This document shows positions 44,768 through 55,479 of a stretch of DNA of 64,000 nucleotides, in pieces. The notes beneath the pieces were generated by a model. It was not told where the DNA came from. It did not search any database and was given only the letters and a program-made list of their open reading frames with translations. The stretch is from NCBI GenBank assembly GCA_013378335.1, contig CP040556.1, positions 992,001-1,056,000 on the forward strand, given 5' to 3'. The translations under genes and the position numbers were made by a program. The first letter of the stretch is position 1; every line of letters begins with the position of its first letter. Origin of the DNA: Streptococcus sanguinis (GTDB lineage: Bacteria > Bacillota > Bacilli > Lactobacillales > Streptococcaceae).

Positions 44768-47526
44768 ATGAATAAGCAACAATTAGCTGCAAAAATTTGG
44801 GAATCAGCCAATGAAATGCGTTCTAAAATAGAAGCCAACGAATATAAAGATTATATTTTAGGATTTATGTTTTACAAGTTTTTATCAGATAAAGAAGAAC
44901 AATTTCTTTTTCAAGAAGGATATGGTGATGATTTATCTGATTTATCAGAGTCTGATAAAGAAACTGTAAAATACATACAAGAAAAAATTGGTTATTTTAT
45001 CAGTTATGATAATCTCTTTTCTACTTGGATTAAAAAAGGGGTTGATTTCGATGTATCGAATGTTCGAGATGCCTTATCAGCATTTAATCGATTAATCGGT
45101 AAAGGACATAAACATGTTTTTGAAGGTGTTTTTGATACTCTACAGACGGGCCTAAGTAAACTTGGGGAATCAGCTGCTTCTCAGACAAAAGCTATTAGCA
45201 GGCTTCTTACATTAATAAAGTCAATTCCCATGGAAGGAAGAAGAGACTATGATGTTTTGGGCTTTATTTACGAATACCTGATTAGTATGTTTGCGGCAAA
45301 TGCTGGTAAAAAGGCAGGTGAGTTTTATACCCCTCATGAAGTCTCTGTGCTGATATCTGAAATTGTAGCCCATCATCTCCATGATAAAGATGAGATTAAA
45401 ATTTATGACCCGACTAGTGGATCGGGCTCTTTGCTCATCAACATCGGGCAATCGGCTTCAAAATTTATCCAAGGGGAAAATAAAATCCAATATTATGCCC
45501 AAGAATTAAAGAGCAATACCTACAATCTAACACGTATGAATTTGATTATGCGAGGGATTTTGCCGTCCAATATTATCACTCGAAACGGGGATACATTGGA
45601 GGATGACTGGCCTTATTTTAATGAAAACGATCCTGTCAATACTTATAATCCACTCTACGTTGATGCTGTTGTTTCAAATCCACCTTATTCGCAGAAATGG
45701 GATTCTGAACATAAGGGAGAGGATCCCCGCTATTTTGGTTTTGGTTTAGCTCCTCAAACCAAAGCAGACTATGCTTTTTTGCTTCATGATTTATACCATC
45801 TAAAGCCGGATGGTATTATGGCTATCGTCCTTCCTCACGGTGTCCTTTTCCGAGGGGTGAAGAAAAAGAAATTCGTAAGAATTTAATCGAAAAAAACAAG
45901 ATTGATGCAATTATTGGTTTGCCTTCAAATATCTTTTTTGGCACAGGGATTCCTACGATTATTATGGTGCTAAAACAGCATAGGGATCAAGATGATATCT
46001 TGATTGTCGATGCCTCTAAAGGCTTTATAAAAGTAGGAAAAAACAACCAACTTCGTGCTTCTGACATTAAGAAGATTGTTGATACCGTGAATAATCGTGA
46101 AAGGATAGAGCGATATTCTCGTCTGGTATCAAAAGAAGAGCTTCGCCAACAAGACTATAACCTCAATATTCCACGTTATGTTGATTCATCTGAACCTCAG
46201 GAATCTTGGGATATTTATGCCTCTATGTATGGAGGAATTCCTAAATCAGAGCTGGCCAAATTAGATTCTTTTTGGCGTACTTTCCCTAGTTTATTTTCTG
46301 ATCTTTTTGAAGATGATGGTTCCCCTTATGTCGTGGTTAAAAGTTCAGACTTAAGACAAGTGATTTTAGACAATAAGGATGTAAAAAAATTCTTATCTGA
46401 TTATCATCGGAGCTTTGAAAGATTTCCTGCATTTCTATATGATTATTTGGTGGTTCAGGCTTTATCTGTTCCTTTGCCCCAGGCCGAGTCTGTGATTAGT
46501 CAACAGCTATTCAAGAATTTACATAACTATCCTATAGTTGATCCTTACACTGCCTATCAACTTTTAGACGATAGATGGCAGGAAATTTCTCAGGATTTGG
46601 AGATGATTCAGACTGAAGGCTTTCAAACTGTTAAGCGCGTGGATCCCAATATTGTCATAAAGAAGAAGGGAAAAGAATCAGAAGAACAACAACAGAAAGG
46701 CTGGCTAGGTCGCATACTGCCTTTTGAGTTGGTTCAGGAAGTCTACCTTAAAGAAGAATTGGAACAGATAAAAGCGCAAGAAGCTAGGCTGCAGGACATT
46801 AAGGAGACATATGTTCAATTGATTGATAATCTTTCTGAAGAAGAAAAAGAACTTCAGATTTTAAATGAGGAGCAAGATGCTTTTATCACTAAGGAAGTCA
46901 ATCTGTTGCTGGAGGACATTTATGCCAATGTGGATAGCTTGGAAATTTCGGCTCTAAGAACTTATCTCGATCTGTTAGATAGGAAAGCTAAGAAAGTAGA
47001 AAAAATAGATTTTATAGCTGCTCACCCTGAAGTATCTTGGTCATCAATGGAGGCATTAAAAGACAAAACTTACGGAGTAGTTGGTGTGAGAAGCTATATT
47101 CGGTTGTTGCAGAGTCAAACAGTTTTTGAGGAAGGAAGCTTTGAGGCCACTTTACAGAATGTCATTGAACTTCAAGAAGAAGAAAAGTACCTAGCTGCTA
47201 CAGTTAAGGAAGCCGAGAAAGATCTCCATTTGAAAACGAAGCAAGTTATTGAAAACCTGTCAGATGAGGAGGCCAATGAACTGCTTGAGAAGAAATGGAT
47301 TGTTCCAGTCGTTGAGCAGCTGAAGCAATTACCAGATTCCTTATTTACTCAGCTGATAAAACATGTCACAGGAGTAGCGGATAAATACTCAGAAACTTTT
47401 GAAGATGTCAGCAAGGATCTAGCAGCTGTCGAGCAAAGTCTCTCTGATATGATTGACAAGTTGGTGGGGTCAGAATTTGATATGAAAGGATTGAGGGAGT
47501 TTCAAAATCTCCTAAATAGAAAATAA
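44768..47526 (+). pseudogene. hsdM: Type I restriction-modification methyltransferase subunit HsdM, frameshifted as read
   Basis: HsdM transfers methyl groups from SAM to adenine within the site chosen by HsdS. The SAM-binding motif DPTSGSGSLL is at about 214-223 and the catalytic NPPY at about 304. The frame breaks at the four-G run 45854-45857; one added G gives LFRGGEEKEIRKNLIEKN, and the protein continues through LPSNIFFGTGIPT to 919 residues. It is longer than classic HsdM because of a helical C-terminal extension of roughly 400 residues (about 510-919), rich in Glu, Lys and Leu. As read it would be split into 372- and 535-residue pieces. Confidence 0.9.
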
Positions 47527-47527
47527 G

Positions 47528-48649
47528 ATGACGGAAGAAAGAAAAGCACCTGCTATTCGTTTCAAAGAATTTTCAGGTCAAAATGCGGAAGCTTGGGAAC
47601 AGCGGAAGTTGGAGGAGGTCGTGGAAGTTAATAGTGGAAAAGATTATAAACATCTGTCTACGGGTACGATCCCTGTCTATGGTACAGGTGGGTACATGCT
47701 TTCTGTTTCAGAATCACTCTCAGATGTTGATGGCATCGGTATTGGTAGAAAAGGAACGATAGATAAACCATATATTTTAAAAGCTCCATTTTGGACTGTT
47801 GATACTTTATTTTACTGTATACCAAAAGATGCTAATAATCTTTATTTTGTTTATTCTGTTTTTAATAATGTTACTTGGAAAAATCTTGATGAATCGACAG
47901 GGGTTCCATCTTTGTCAAAAATTACTATCAATAATATTCAATCCTTTTTCCCCACCCCTCCTGAACAAAGGGTCATTGGTAGCTTCTTCCAAGAGTTAGA
48001 CCAGCTCATTACCCTTCAACAGCGTAAGCTCGAAAAAAGCCGTCGTATCAAAAAGGCCATGTTGCAAAAGATGTTTCCAGGGAATAAACAAACTGTTCCG
48101 GCTATTCGTTTCAAAGAATTTTCAGGTGTCGCTTGGAAAAAGTGGAAGTTGGAGGAAGTGGCAGATAGATTTGATAATTTGCGAATACCAGTATCTGCAA
48201 ACAAAAGAAAATCTGGTTCCATTCCATACTATGGGGCTAACGGAATACAAGATTATGTAGATGGTTATACTCATGATGGGGAATATGTTCTGATTGCTGA
48301 AGATGGTGCTAATGATCTAAAAGATTATCCGATTCAATATGTTAATGGGAAAGTTTGGGTTAATAATCATGCTCATGTAGTACAGGGACGAAGTAAAATG
48401 GTAGATACTAAGTTTTTGGCATTTGCAATGAAACAAATTAATTTTAAACCATATTTAGTTGGTGGCGGTAGAGCAAAACTTAATGCAGATATCATGATGA
48501 AATTACCTTTAAAACTCCCTACCCCTCCCGAACAAAGGGCTATTGGCAGTTTCTTCCAAGATCTGGACAAGTTCATTACCCTTCAACAGTGTAGACTGGA
48601 CAAACTGCAGAATATGAAAAAAGCTTTACTTGAACAAATGATGATGTAA
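47528..48649 (+). CDS. hsdS: Type I restriction-modification specificity subunit HsdS
   Basis: HsdS recognises a bipartite DNA target through two target-recognition domains. In this 373-residue protein TRD1 spans about 20-140 and TRD2 about 200-335. Each is preceded by a copy of PAIRFKEFSG and followed by a copy of PPEQRxIGSFFQxLDxxITLQQ, which begins the helical spacer. The repeats are also conserved at DNA level (around 47555 and 48103; around 47955 and 48525). The start is one base after the hsdM stop. No second hsdS or recombinase is seen. Confidence 0.93.
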   Translation: MTEERKAPAIRFKEFSGQNAEAWEQRKLEEVVEVNSGKDYKHLSTGTIPVYGTGGYMLSVSESLSDVDGIGIGRKGTIDKPYILKAPFWTVDTLFYCIPKDANNLYFVYSVFNNVTWKNLDESTGVPSLSKITINNIQSFFPTPPEQRVIGSFFQELDQLITLQQRKLEKSRRIKKAMLQKMFPGNKQTVPAIRFKEFSGVAWKKWKLEEVADRFDNLRIPVSANKRKSGSIPYYGANGIQDYVDGYTHDGEYVLIAEDGANDLKDYPIQYVNGKVWVNNHAHVVQGRSKMVDTKFLAFAMKQINFKPYLVGGGRAKLNADIMMKLPLKLPTPPEQRAIGSFFQDLDKFITLQQCRLDKLQNMKKALLEQMMM

Positions 48650-48660
48650 AGGAGTTACAG

Positions 48661-51600
48661 ATGACTGTTTTTAGCAAAGAAGCTGATTTTGAACAGGCCT
48701 TGATAGAGGTACTTTTTACCAAGGGCTGGGAAAAAGAAATCCTCTACTATCCCACTGAGCAGGATCTGATTGAGAATTGGGCTAAGATCCTCTTTGATAA
48801 CAACCGTGAACGCGACCGTCTCAATGACCAGCCTTTAACAGACGGTGAAATGGCTCAGATTTTAGAGCAGATTGAAAACCTCCGAACACCACTAAAGCTG
48901 AACGGTTTCATCAACGGAGGTTCGGTATCGGTCAAAAGAGACAATCCAGCAGATCCTGAGCATTTTGGAAAAGAGATTAGTCTCAAAATCTATAATCGTA
49001 AGGAGATTGCTGCAGGTTCAAGTCGCTATCAGATCGCAAGACAACCTCAATTTCCCACCAAATCTCCCATTCTCCATGACAGACGGGGCGATTTGATGCT
49101 TTTGATTAATGGCATACCAGTCTTTCACTTGGAGCTAAAACGCAGTGGTATTCCAGTTAGCCAGGCCACAACACAAATCGAAAAGTATGCCAGAGAGGGC
49201 ATTTTCACAGGCCTCTTCTCTTTGGTTCAAATCTTTGTGGCCATGGAGCCGAATGAAACTGTCTACTTTGCCAATCCAGGGCCAGATGGACGTTTTAATC
49301 CAGATTATTATTTCCATTGGGAAGATTTTAATAATGAGTTGATTAACAACTGGAAAGATATTGCTGTTTATCTTTTATCAATCCCGATGGCACATCAGCT
49401 AATTGGCTATTACACTATAGCTGATCAGTCGGATGGAATTTTAAAAGTTTTGCGTAGTTACCAATACTATGCAGTTGCTGCAATCTCTGACCGGGTAGCT
49501 GAAAATAAGTGGGCAGATCGCAATCAGCTTGGCGGTTTTATTTGGCATACAACTGGATCTGGCAAGACCATGACTAGTTTTAAAGCAGCCCAGCTAATTG
49601 CTAACTCAAAAGATGCAGATAAGGTAATATTTTTATTGGATAGAATTGAGCTAGGAACTCAGTCTATAAAAGAATACCGAGGTTTTGCTGAGGAGAGAGA
49701 ATCAGTTCAAGAAACAGAAAATACAGCTATGCTCAAGACTCGGTTGAAAAGTAAATCGCCTGAAAATACTTTGATTGTCACCTCCATTCAAAAGATGAGT
49801 AATATCAAAGAGGAGGACGGGATGACAGATGCAGAGCTGGAGGCGATGAGAAAGAACAGGATTGTATTTATCATCGATGAGGCCCATCGCTCTACTTTTG
49901 GCGAGATGATGATTACCATTAAAGAGGCCTTTCCGCAAGCTCTATTCTTCGGTTTTACTGGTACGCCTATTAAAAAGGAAAATGAGCGAAAAAAGAATAC
50001 AACGACTTCGATTTTTGGTCAAGAATTACATCATTACACCATTGCGGACGGAATTCGCGATAAAATGTTCTAGGGTTTGATCCTTATAAAATCCTAATCT
50101 ATAAAGATCGCGAAATCAGAGAAAAAGTAGCCCTTGATCAGGCGAAAGCGTCTAGTGTAGAAGAAGCACTCAGTAATCCAGAAAAGAGTGAAGTCTACTA
50201 TCACTTTATGAATGGTTCAAAAGTCAAGATGGCAGGCTTTATGAATAAAAAAGATAAGTACATCAAAGGAATTGAAGACTACTTACCAAAAAGTCAATAT
50301 CAGACACCTGACTATCAGAAAGCTGTTGTGAAGGACATCTGTGATAACTGGCTAACCTTGAGTCGTAACGGAAAATTCCATGCTATTTTTGCGACTAGCA
50401 GTATCCAGGAAGCTATTTCCTATTATCGATTGCTAAAAGCAACAAAGCCTGAGTTAAGAGTAACAGCATTATTTGATCCAAATGTTGATAATAATGACGG
50501 CTTTGATTTTAAAGAAGATGCTCTTGTAGAGATTCTAACTGATTATGAGAAACTGTATGGCCATCCTTACACTTTGGCATCTCATGACCATTTCAAAAAG
50601 GATGTTTCTAATCGCTTGGCGCACAAACACCAGCATAAATGGATTGAGAGAGAGCCAGAAAAGCAATTAGACTTACTTATCGTTGTAAATCAAATGTTGA
50701 CAGGTTTTGATTCTAAATGGATTAATACTCTTTATGTAGACCAGTTGATGAAGGATGAACTGATTATTCAAGCATTTTCTCGGACCAATCGGATTTTTGG
50801 AGAGGACAAACCATTTGGTACCATCCGTTATTATCGTAAGCCTCACACTATGGAACGGAATATTGAAGATGCAGTTCAGCTTTATTCAGGCGACAGTCCT
50901 GTAGAGCTTTTTGTCAATAAGCTAGATCAGAATTTAGAAATGTTAAATGTTCTTTTTTATCAGATTCAGGACATTTTTGAAAGTGCAGGTGTAGAAAATT
51001 TCGAGAAACTCCCTGCTGAGAGAAGTGAAAAAGCAAAATTTGCTAAACTATTTAATTCGTTTAACGATTATCTTGAAGCAGCTCGGATCCAGGGCTTTAA
51101 ATGGTCTAAATTACACTATGAAATTTCAAAAGGTGCTGGAAAGAGAAAGTCAGTTGTGAATGTAGTCTGCGATGAGATGACTTATAACATTTTAGTTATT
51201 CGTTATAAGGAACTGATGAGTAATGGTGGTGGAGGCAATGGTCCAGATGATGTACCATTTGATTTATCAACCTCTATAATTGAAATTGATACTGGAATTA
51301 TTGATGCTGATTATATGAATTCTCGTTTCCAAAAGTATATTAAAGCTTTGGGAACGGAGGAATCTGAAAGTCTTTTGAATGAACTGCACAAAACCTTTGC
51401 AACATTGACACAAGAAGAGCAAAAAATTGCAAATTTAATCTTACATGATATTCAAAATGGTGAGATAGAGGTAGATAGTGCGCTGACACTTCGTGACTAC
51501 ATTAATGATTATCAGGTTCGAATTCATTATGATCGAATTAAACGTTTGACCGATACCTTTGGTCTTGATGAAGAACTGTTAAGACAAATGATGTCTATGA

Positions 51601-51785
51601 AGTTGACTGAAACAACATTGAATGAATTTGGTCGTTTTGATCTTTTAAAAAATTCTGTTGATAAACAGAAAGCTAAGTCATATTTTGAAAATATAACTGG
51701 AGAAACACTGGCACCGTTTAAGGTAAATGTAAAAACATCAAATTTACTCAAGAGATTTATTCTTGAAGGCGGTTTTGAAGTCTAA
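48661..51785 (+). pseudogene. hsdR: Type I restriction endonuclease subunit HsdR, frameshifted as read
   Basis: HsdR translocates DNA and cuts at a distance. The PD-(D/E)XK nuclease region is DRRGDLMLLINGIPVFHLELK (in pieces, D near 144 and ExK near 157-159), Walker A is TTGSGKT near 297-303, and the DEAH box is IIDEAHRS near 405. The frame breaks at the four-A run 50062-50065; one added A gives IRDKNVLGFDPYKIL and a 1041-residue protein. The C-terminal helicase motifs (QMLTGFDSKWINTLYVD, QAFSRTNR) and helical tail are intact. AAAGGAG precedes ATG 48661, 11 bases after hsdS. Confidence 0.92.
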
Positions 51786-51865
51786 TTAATTTGCTTTCAT
51801 CCTGATATTCTTAGTTCAAATATTTTATCATCGTGAATATCAATTCATTTCAGAAAGGCCATTAA

Positions 51866-52555
51866 ATGTCATACAAATTTCTACTTTTCGACCTTGACCA
51901 TACGTTGCTGGATTTTGATACGGCAGAAGATATTGCCTTGACTAATTTTTTGGAGGAGCAGGGCGTGACAGAGATTCAGACCTACAAAGACTATTATATT
52001 CCCATGAACAAAGGGCTTTGGCGAGACCTGGAGCTGGGTAAAATTACCAAGCCAGAGCTGGTCAATACTCGTTTTTCTCGTCTTTTTGCCCATTTTGGCA
52101 TTGAGAAGGATGGCGCCGAGTTAGCCTTCCTTTATCAGCAGCATATTGCTCAGCAAGGGCAAACTTACTCTGGTGCAAGCGAGCTTTTGGACAGTCTGAC
52201 AGAGGCTGACTATGAGATTTACGGAGCGACTAATGGCATCACGGCTATTCAGACCGGCCGCATGGCCCATTCCGACATTTCTCCTTATTTTAATCATATT
52301 TTTATCTCGGAAAAGATGGGGACTCAGAAGCCTGAAGCTTTATTTTATGAAAAAATAGCAGAGCAGATACCAGATTTTGACCTGTCTCAGACTTTGATGA
52401 TTGGAGACTCCTTGACAGCTGATATTGCTGGCGCTAATAATGCCGGACTGGACTCTATCTGGTACAATCCCAAGCAGCTAGAAAATGAAAGTCTTTTTCA
52501 ACCGACCTATACCGCCTATTCTTACGACGACATTATTAGACTCTTGGTTCCATAA
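51866..52555 (+). CDS. YjjG-type HAD nucleotidase
   Basis: This 229-residue HAD hydrolase has motif I FDLDHTLLDFD, motif II YGATNG, motif III lysine in GTQKPE, and motif IV MIGDSLTADIAGA. The helical C1 cap and the LDHTLLDF start match YjjG/YfnB proteins, which dephosphorylate non-canonical pyrimidine nucleotides and so clean the nucleotide pool. AGAAAGG precedes the ATG. Confidence 0.9.
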   Translation: MSYKFLLFDLDHTLLDFDTAEDIALTNFLEEQGVTEIQTYKDYYIPMNKGLWRDLELGKITKPELVNTRFSRLFAHFGIEKDGAELAFLYQQHIAQQGQTYSGASELLDSLTEADYEIYGATNGITAIQTGRMAHSDISPYFNHIFISEKMGTQKPEALFYEKIAEQIPDFDLSQTLMIGDSLTADIAGANNAGLDSIWYNPKQLENESLFQPTYTAYSYDDIIRLLVP

Positions 52556-52566
52556 GGAGACTGCAA

Positions 52567-52617
52567 ATGAAAAAAATCCTTGCCTTGTTTTCTCTTAAAT
52601 ATATTTTTATCAAGTAA
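52567..52617 (+). other. Sixteen-codon open frame with a strong ribosome site
   Basis: The frame MKKILALFSLKYIFIK starts 8 bases after AAGGAG and stops at 52617. It looks like the start of a signal peptide, so it may be the remnant of an exported-protein gene; a functional micropeptide is less likely. Confidence 0.3.
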
Positions 52618-52693
52618 GCTAGTAAAAACGCATTGTGTTTTTAAGACAAAAAGACTAATCTAAAAAATTTTTAACTCTGTCAAGAAAAAAAAC

Positions 52694-52721
52694 TTGACAG
52701 CTGTTTTTAATCTGCTATAAT
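52694..52721 (+). promoter_or_regulatory. Promoter of rpsP-khpA
   Basis: TTGACA (52694-52699), 16 bp, TGC plus TATAAT (52716-52721): a near-consensus promoter with extended -10. Confidence 0.85.
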
Positions 52722-52787
52722 AGAACATGTGCTTAATAGCTTTGCTATTTCACCAAAAGAAAAAAATAAAGAAAAGAGACCTTAATA

Positions 52788-53060
52788 ATGGCAGTAAAAA
52801 TCCGTTTGACTCGTATGGGTTCTAAGAAAAAACCTTTCTACCGTATCAATGTTGCAGACTCACGTTCACCCCGTGACGGACGTTTCATCGAAACAGTTGG
52901 TACTTACAACCCACTTGTAGCTGAAAACCAAGTAACTTTGAAGGAAGACCGTATCCTTGAGTGGTTGGGTAATGGTGCACAACCTTCTGATACTGTACGC
53001 AACATCCTTTCAAAAGAAGGCGTATTGAAGAAATTCCACGATTCAAAATACTCTAAATAA
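52788..53060 (+). CDS. rpsP: 30S ribosomal protein S16
   Basis: The 90-residue protein is a standard S16, beginning [20 protein letters not shown] and containing [14 protein letters not shown]. It is an assembly protein of the 30S body. The khpA gene follows after 19 bases in the usual Gram-positive order; rimM and trmD, often next, are about 9 kb away here. Confidence 0.98.
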   Translation: MAVKIRLTRMGSKKKPFYRINVADSRSPRDGRFIETVGTYNPLVAENQVTLKEDRILEWLGNGAQPSDTVRNILSKEGVLKKFHDSKYSK

Positions 53061-53079
53061 TAGAAGCGTAGGTTGACAT

Positions 53080-53319
53080 ATGGACACGATTGAAAATCTA
53101 ATTATTGCGATAGTGAAACCTTTGATTTCACAGCCAGATGCCTTAACTATCAAGATTGAGGATACACCTGAATTTTTAGAATATCACCTGGATCTTGATC
53201 AGAGTGATGTTGGACGTGTAATCGGTCGTAAAGGTCGTACTATCTCCGCTATAAGGACGATTGTTTACTCTGTCCCAACCGAGTACAAAAAAGTTCGCAT
53301 CGTCATTGATGAGAAATAA
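53080..53319 (+). CDS. khpA: KH-domain RNA-binding protein KhpA
   Basis: This 79-residue protein has a single KH domain with the GxxG loop as [16 protein letters not shown] near 47-62. In streptococci KhpA pairs with KhpB (Jag) and affects cell elongation and division through RNA binding. It lies in the rpsP transcript. Confidence 0.93.
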   Translation: MDTIENLIIAIVKPLISQPDALTIKIEDTPEFLEYHLDLDQSDVGRVIGRKGRTISAIRTIVYSVPTEYKKVRIVIDEK

Positions 53320-53326
53320 GAAGCAG

Positions 53327-53352
53327 CGGGGCATGTGTCCCGTTTTTTTTCT
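53327..53352 (+). terminator. Terminator of rpsP-khpA
   Basis: Stem CGGGGC/GTCCCG (one G-U), loop ATGT, then eight T. Confidence 0.85.
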
Positions 53353-53571
53353 ATTTCTCTTAGCGAACTGAGTGCACAGCTCTCAAGTGAGCTTAGAGAA
53401 ATTGATGCCCAGCAAAGCGTGGGTACAAGCCCCTTAATGAAACAAGCCGTTAGGCGCAGTTGAATTTAGGGGAATTGATGCAGTTCGAGCGTATGTGAGA
53501 ACTAGACACTTCATTTAAGAGAAGAACGAAATGCAGGGGCGAGTTTAGAAAAATTCGAAACTGGAGGACAT
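53353..53571 (+). other. Structured spacer, possible leader RNA
   Basis: Several paired segments are visible: CTCTTAGC with GCTTAGAG near 53358-53399, CCCCTTAAT with ATTTAGGGG at about 53431-53473 enclosing GCC/GGC, and AGTTT with AAACT near 53543-53564. There is no open frame and no obvious promoter. It ends at the ribosome site of the next gene. It could be a regulatory leader of the ktr genes or a dispersed intergenic element. Confidence 0.35.
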
Positions 53572-54123
53572 ATGAAGCCAGAAGATTATGCTTGGAACGC
53601 TCATGAGCGCAAGTGTTATGAGAATAGCCAAGTGATTTTACCGAGTCCATACAAGCTGAAAATCCTGGATGATGGTGAGGAGAGATTGGAATTGGAGCTT
53701 GTTTTGGAACAGCTTCCTCAGGGGCAACTGGCTCGATGGGCTATGAAAATAGCGTCAAGCTTTATACTTCTGATTGATGCGAAAGATGAGTCTGAAAAGC
53801 AGAGGATTTTGCCTCAGATAGGAGCGATTTTTCAGGCTCGACTTGATGGGAGGGCATCTGCCTATGAACTAAGGACGGCTGGTTTCTTGGCTAACAAACT
53901 GTCTCGACAAGCCCAATCACAAATCGGTAAATATGCTGCGCGTGTCTTTGCCCAAGCGGTTGCAACAGCCCACATGCGGGGCCATGCTATTGTCGCAGCG
54001 GATTATGCCATCAAAGTCAGAAACTTGCAGAGTCCAGATGATTTGCAGCGGGCTGTCAAGGAAAGAGAAGGGCAGATAGAGCTGGCCTCTGCTTTTATTA
54101 GATCAGGAAAGGAAACTTTATGA
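53572..54123 (+). CDS. Putative immunity-protein-like helical protein
   Basis: The 183-residue cytoplasmic protein is mainly helical. Its second half has the alanine-rich unit ARVFAQAVATAHMRGHAIVAADYAIK, which resembles the repeated AAxAxGQAxATAHxxxHA units of Imm5-type putative immunity proteins. I see no toxin gene adjacent, so the role is unknown. The stop overlaps the ktrB start (TATGA), implying translational coupling to potassium uptake. CTGGAGG precedes the ATG. Confidence 0.5.
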   Translation: MKPEDYAWNAHERKCYENSQVILPSPYKLKILDDGEERLELELVLEQLPQGQLARWAMKIASSFILLIDAKDESEKQRILPQIGAIFQARLDGRASAYELRTAGFLANKLSRQAQSQIGKYAARVFAQAVATAHMRGHAIVAADYAIKVRNLQSPDDLQRAVKEREGQIELASAFIRSGKETL

Positions 54124-55469
54124 AGCATTTATTTTCACGCTTGTCACCAGCGCAAAAGATTATCTTGTCTTTTCTTCTGGTGATATTCTGTGGCTCCTTG
54201 CTACTCAGTCTGCCTTGGGTGCAGACGGCAAGTTCCCAAGCGGGCTATCTGGATCATCTTTTTACTGCTGTCTCGATGGTCTGTGTGACAGGGCTTTTTA
54301 CTCGATCGGTTGTGGATACATATAATGTCTGGGGACAGCTCCTTTGTATGCTGCTGATTCAGATTGGTGGTTTGGGCATCCTGACTTTTATCGGATTTTT
54401 CACCATGGAAAGTCGGAAAAAGCTCAGCCTCAAGGATCGCCGTATTCTGCGGGATAGTTTTAGTTATGGTCACAATCGTACCTTAGGTCAATTTGTCCGT
54501 TCGATTTTTATCACGACTTTTACTATCGAAGGACTGGGTGCGCTCCTTCTCATGATTCGCTTCATTCCCAAGTTTGGTCTGAGAAAAGGGATTTTTAATT
54601 CTATCTTTTTAGCCGTTTCTGCATTTTGTAATGCGGGCTTTGATAATTTTGGCAATGATAGCCTACTAGGCTTGCAGACAGATGTTTTGGTCAATATCAC
54701 CTTGGCTCTCCTCATCATTACTGGAGGACTGGGCTTTATGGTCTGGTTTGACTTGGCGACTAAATTGGGAGGAAAACAGAAGGGGCTGCACTTTCATACT
54801 AAGGTAGTCTTGCTGCTGACTGCTGGTCTCCTCGTTTTTGGGACGGTCACGAGTCTCTGGACGGAGTACAGTAATCCTGGAACGATTGGCAATCTTTCCT
54901 TTGGCGATAAGCTACTGGTCAGCTTTTTTCAGACAGTCAGTATGAGGACAGCTGGCTTTGCTTCCATTGATTATACAGCTGCTCGTCCAGTAACCCTGTT
55001 TATCTATCTGCTCCAGATGTTTCTGGGAGGGGCTCCGGGTGGTACAGCTGGCGGTCTGAAAATTACGACCTTCCTAGTTCTTTTGCTTTTTGCTCGAAAG
55101 GAAATCCTGGGCTTGCCTCATACCAATATGGGACGGAGAACGCTGTCTCCTCAGCTAGTGCAGAAGGCTTTTGGTGTGACAGTGATTTTTCAGCTGACAT
55201 TTCTGCTTGGTCTTTTGGCTCTTGGGCTAGTGACCGATAGCAGTCATCGTTTTATTTACCTGATATTTGAGACTGTGTCGGCATTGGCTACAGTTGGTGT
55301 CACGGCCAATATCACTACCAGCCTCAATACAGCTGGTATGATTGTGATTATGTTGCTAATGTTTATTGGACGGGTGGGGCCGCTGACTCTTATGGTCAGT
55401 CTCAACCATTATCAACCGAAGAAGGCTGCAACCTTGCATTACAGCAAGGCGGACATTATGATTGGATAG
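54120..55469 (+). CDS. ktrB: Potassium uptake channel subunit KtrB/TrkH
   Basis: This 449-residue membrane protein has four pore-forming repeats typical of the Trk/Ktr/HKT superfamily, with selectivity-filter-like segments at TAVSMVCVTGLF, SAFCNAGFDNFG, SMRTAGFASID and SALATVGVTANIT. The GAPGGTAGGLKITT stretch is the signature gate region of KtrB. It conducts potassium when opened by KtrA. Partner gene ktrA follows after 10 bases. Confidence 0.93.
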   Translation: MKHLFSRLSPAQKIILSFLLVIFCGSLLLSLPWVQTASSQAGYLDHLFTAVSMVCVTGLFTRSVVDTYNVWGQLLCMLLIQIGGLGILTFIGFFTMESRKKLSLKDRRILRDSFSYGHNRTLGQFVRSIFITTFTIEGLGALLLMIRFIPKFGLRKGIFNSIFLAVSAFCNAGFDNFGNDSLLGLQTDVLVNITLALLIITGGLGFMVWFDLATKLGGKQKGLHFHTKVVLLLTAGLLVFGTVTSLWTEYSNPGTIGNLSFGDKLLVSFFQTVSMRTAGFASIDYTAARPVTLFIYLLQMFLGGAPGGTAGGLKITTFLVLLLFARKEILGLPHTNMGRRTLSPQLVQKAFGVTVIFQLTFLLGLLALGLVTDSSHRFIYLIFETVSALATVGVTANITTSLNTAGMIVIMLLMFIGRVGPLTLMVSLNHYQPKKAATLHYSKADIMIG

Positions 55470-55479
55470 GAGAAAAGAA

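Noticed and set aside
47528..48649. Phase-variable inverting type I system
   Set aside because: Only one hsdS and no site-specific recombinase or inverted silent copy is present in the window.
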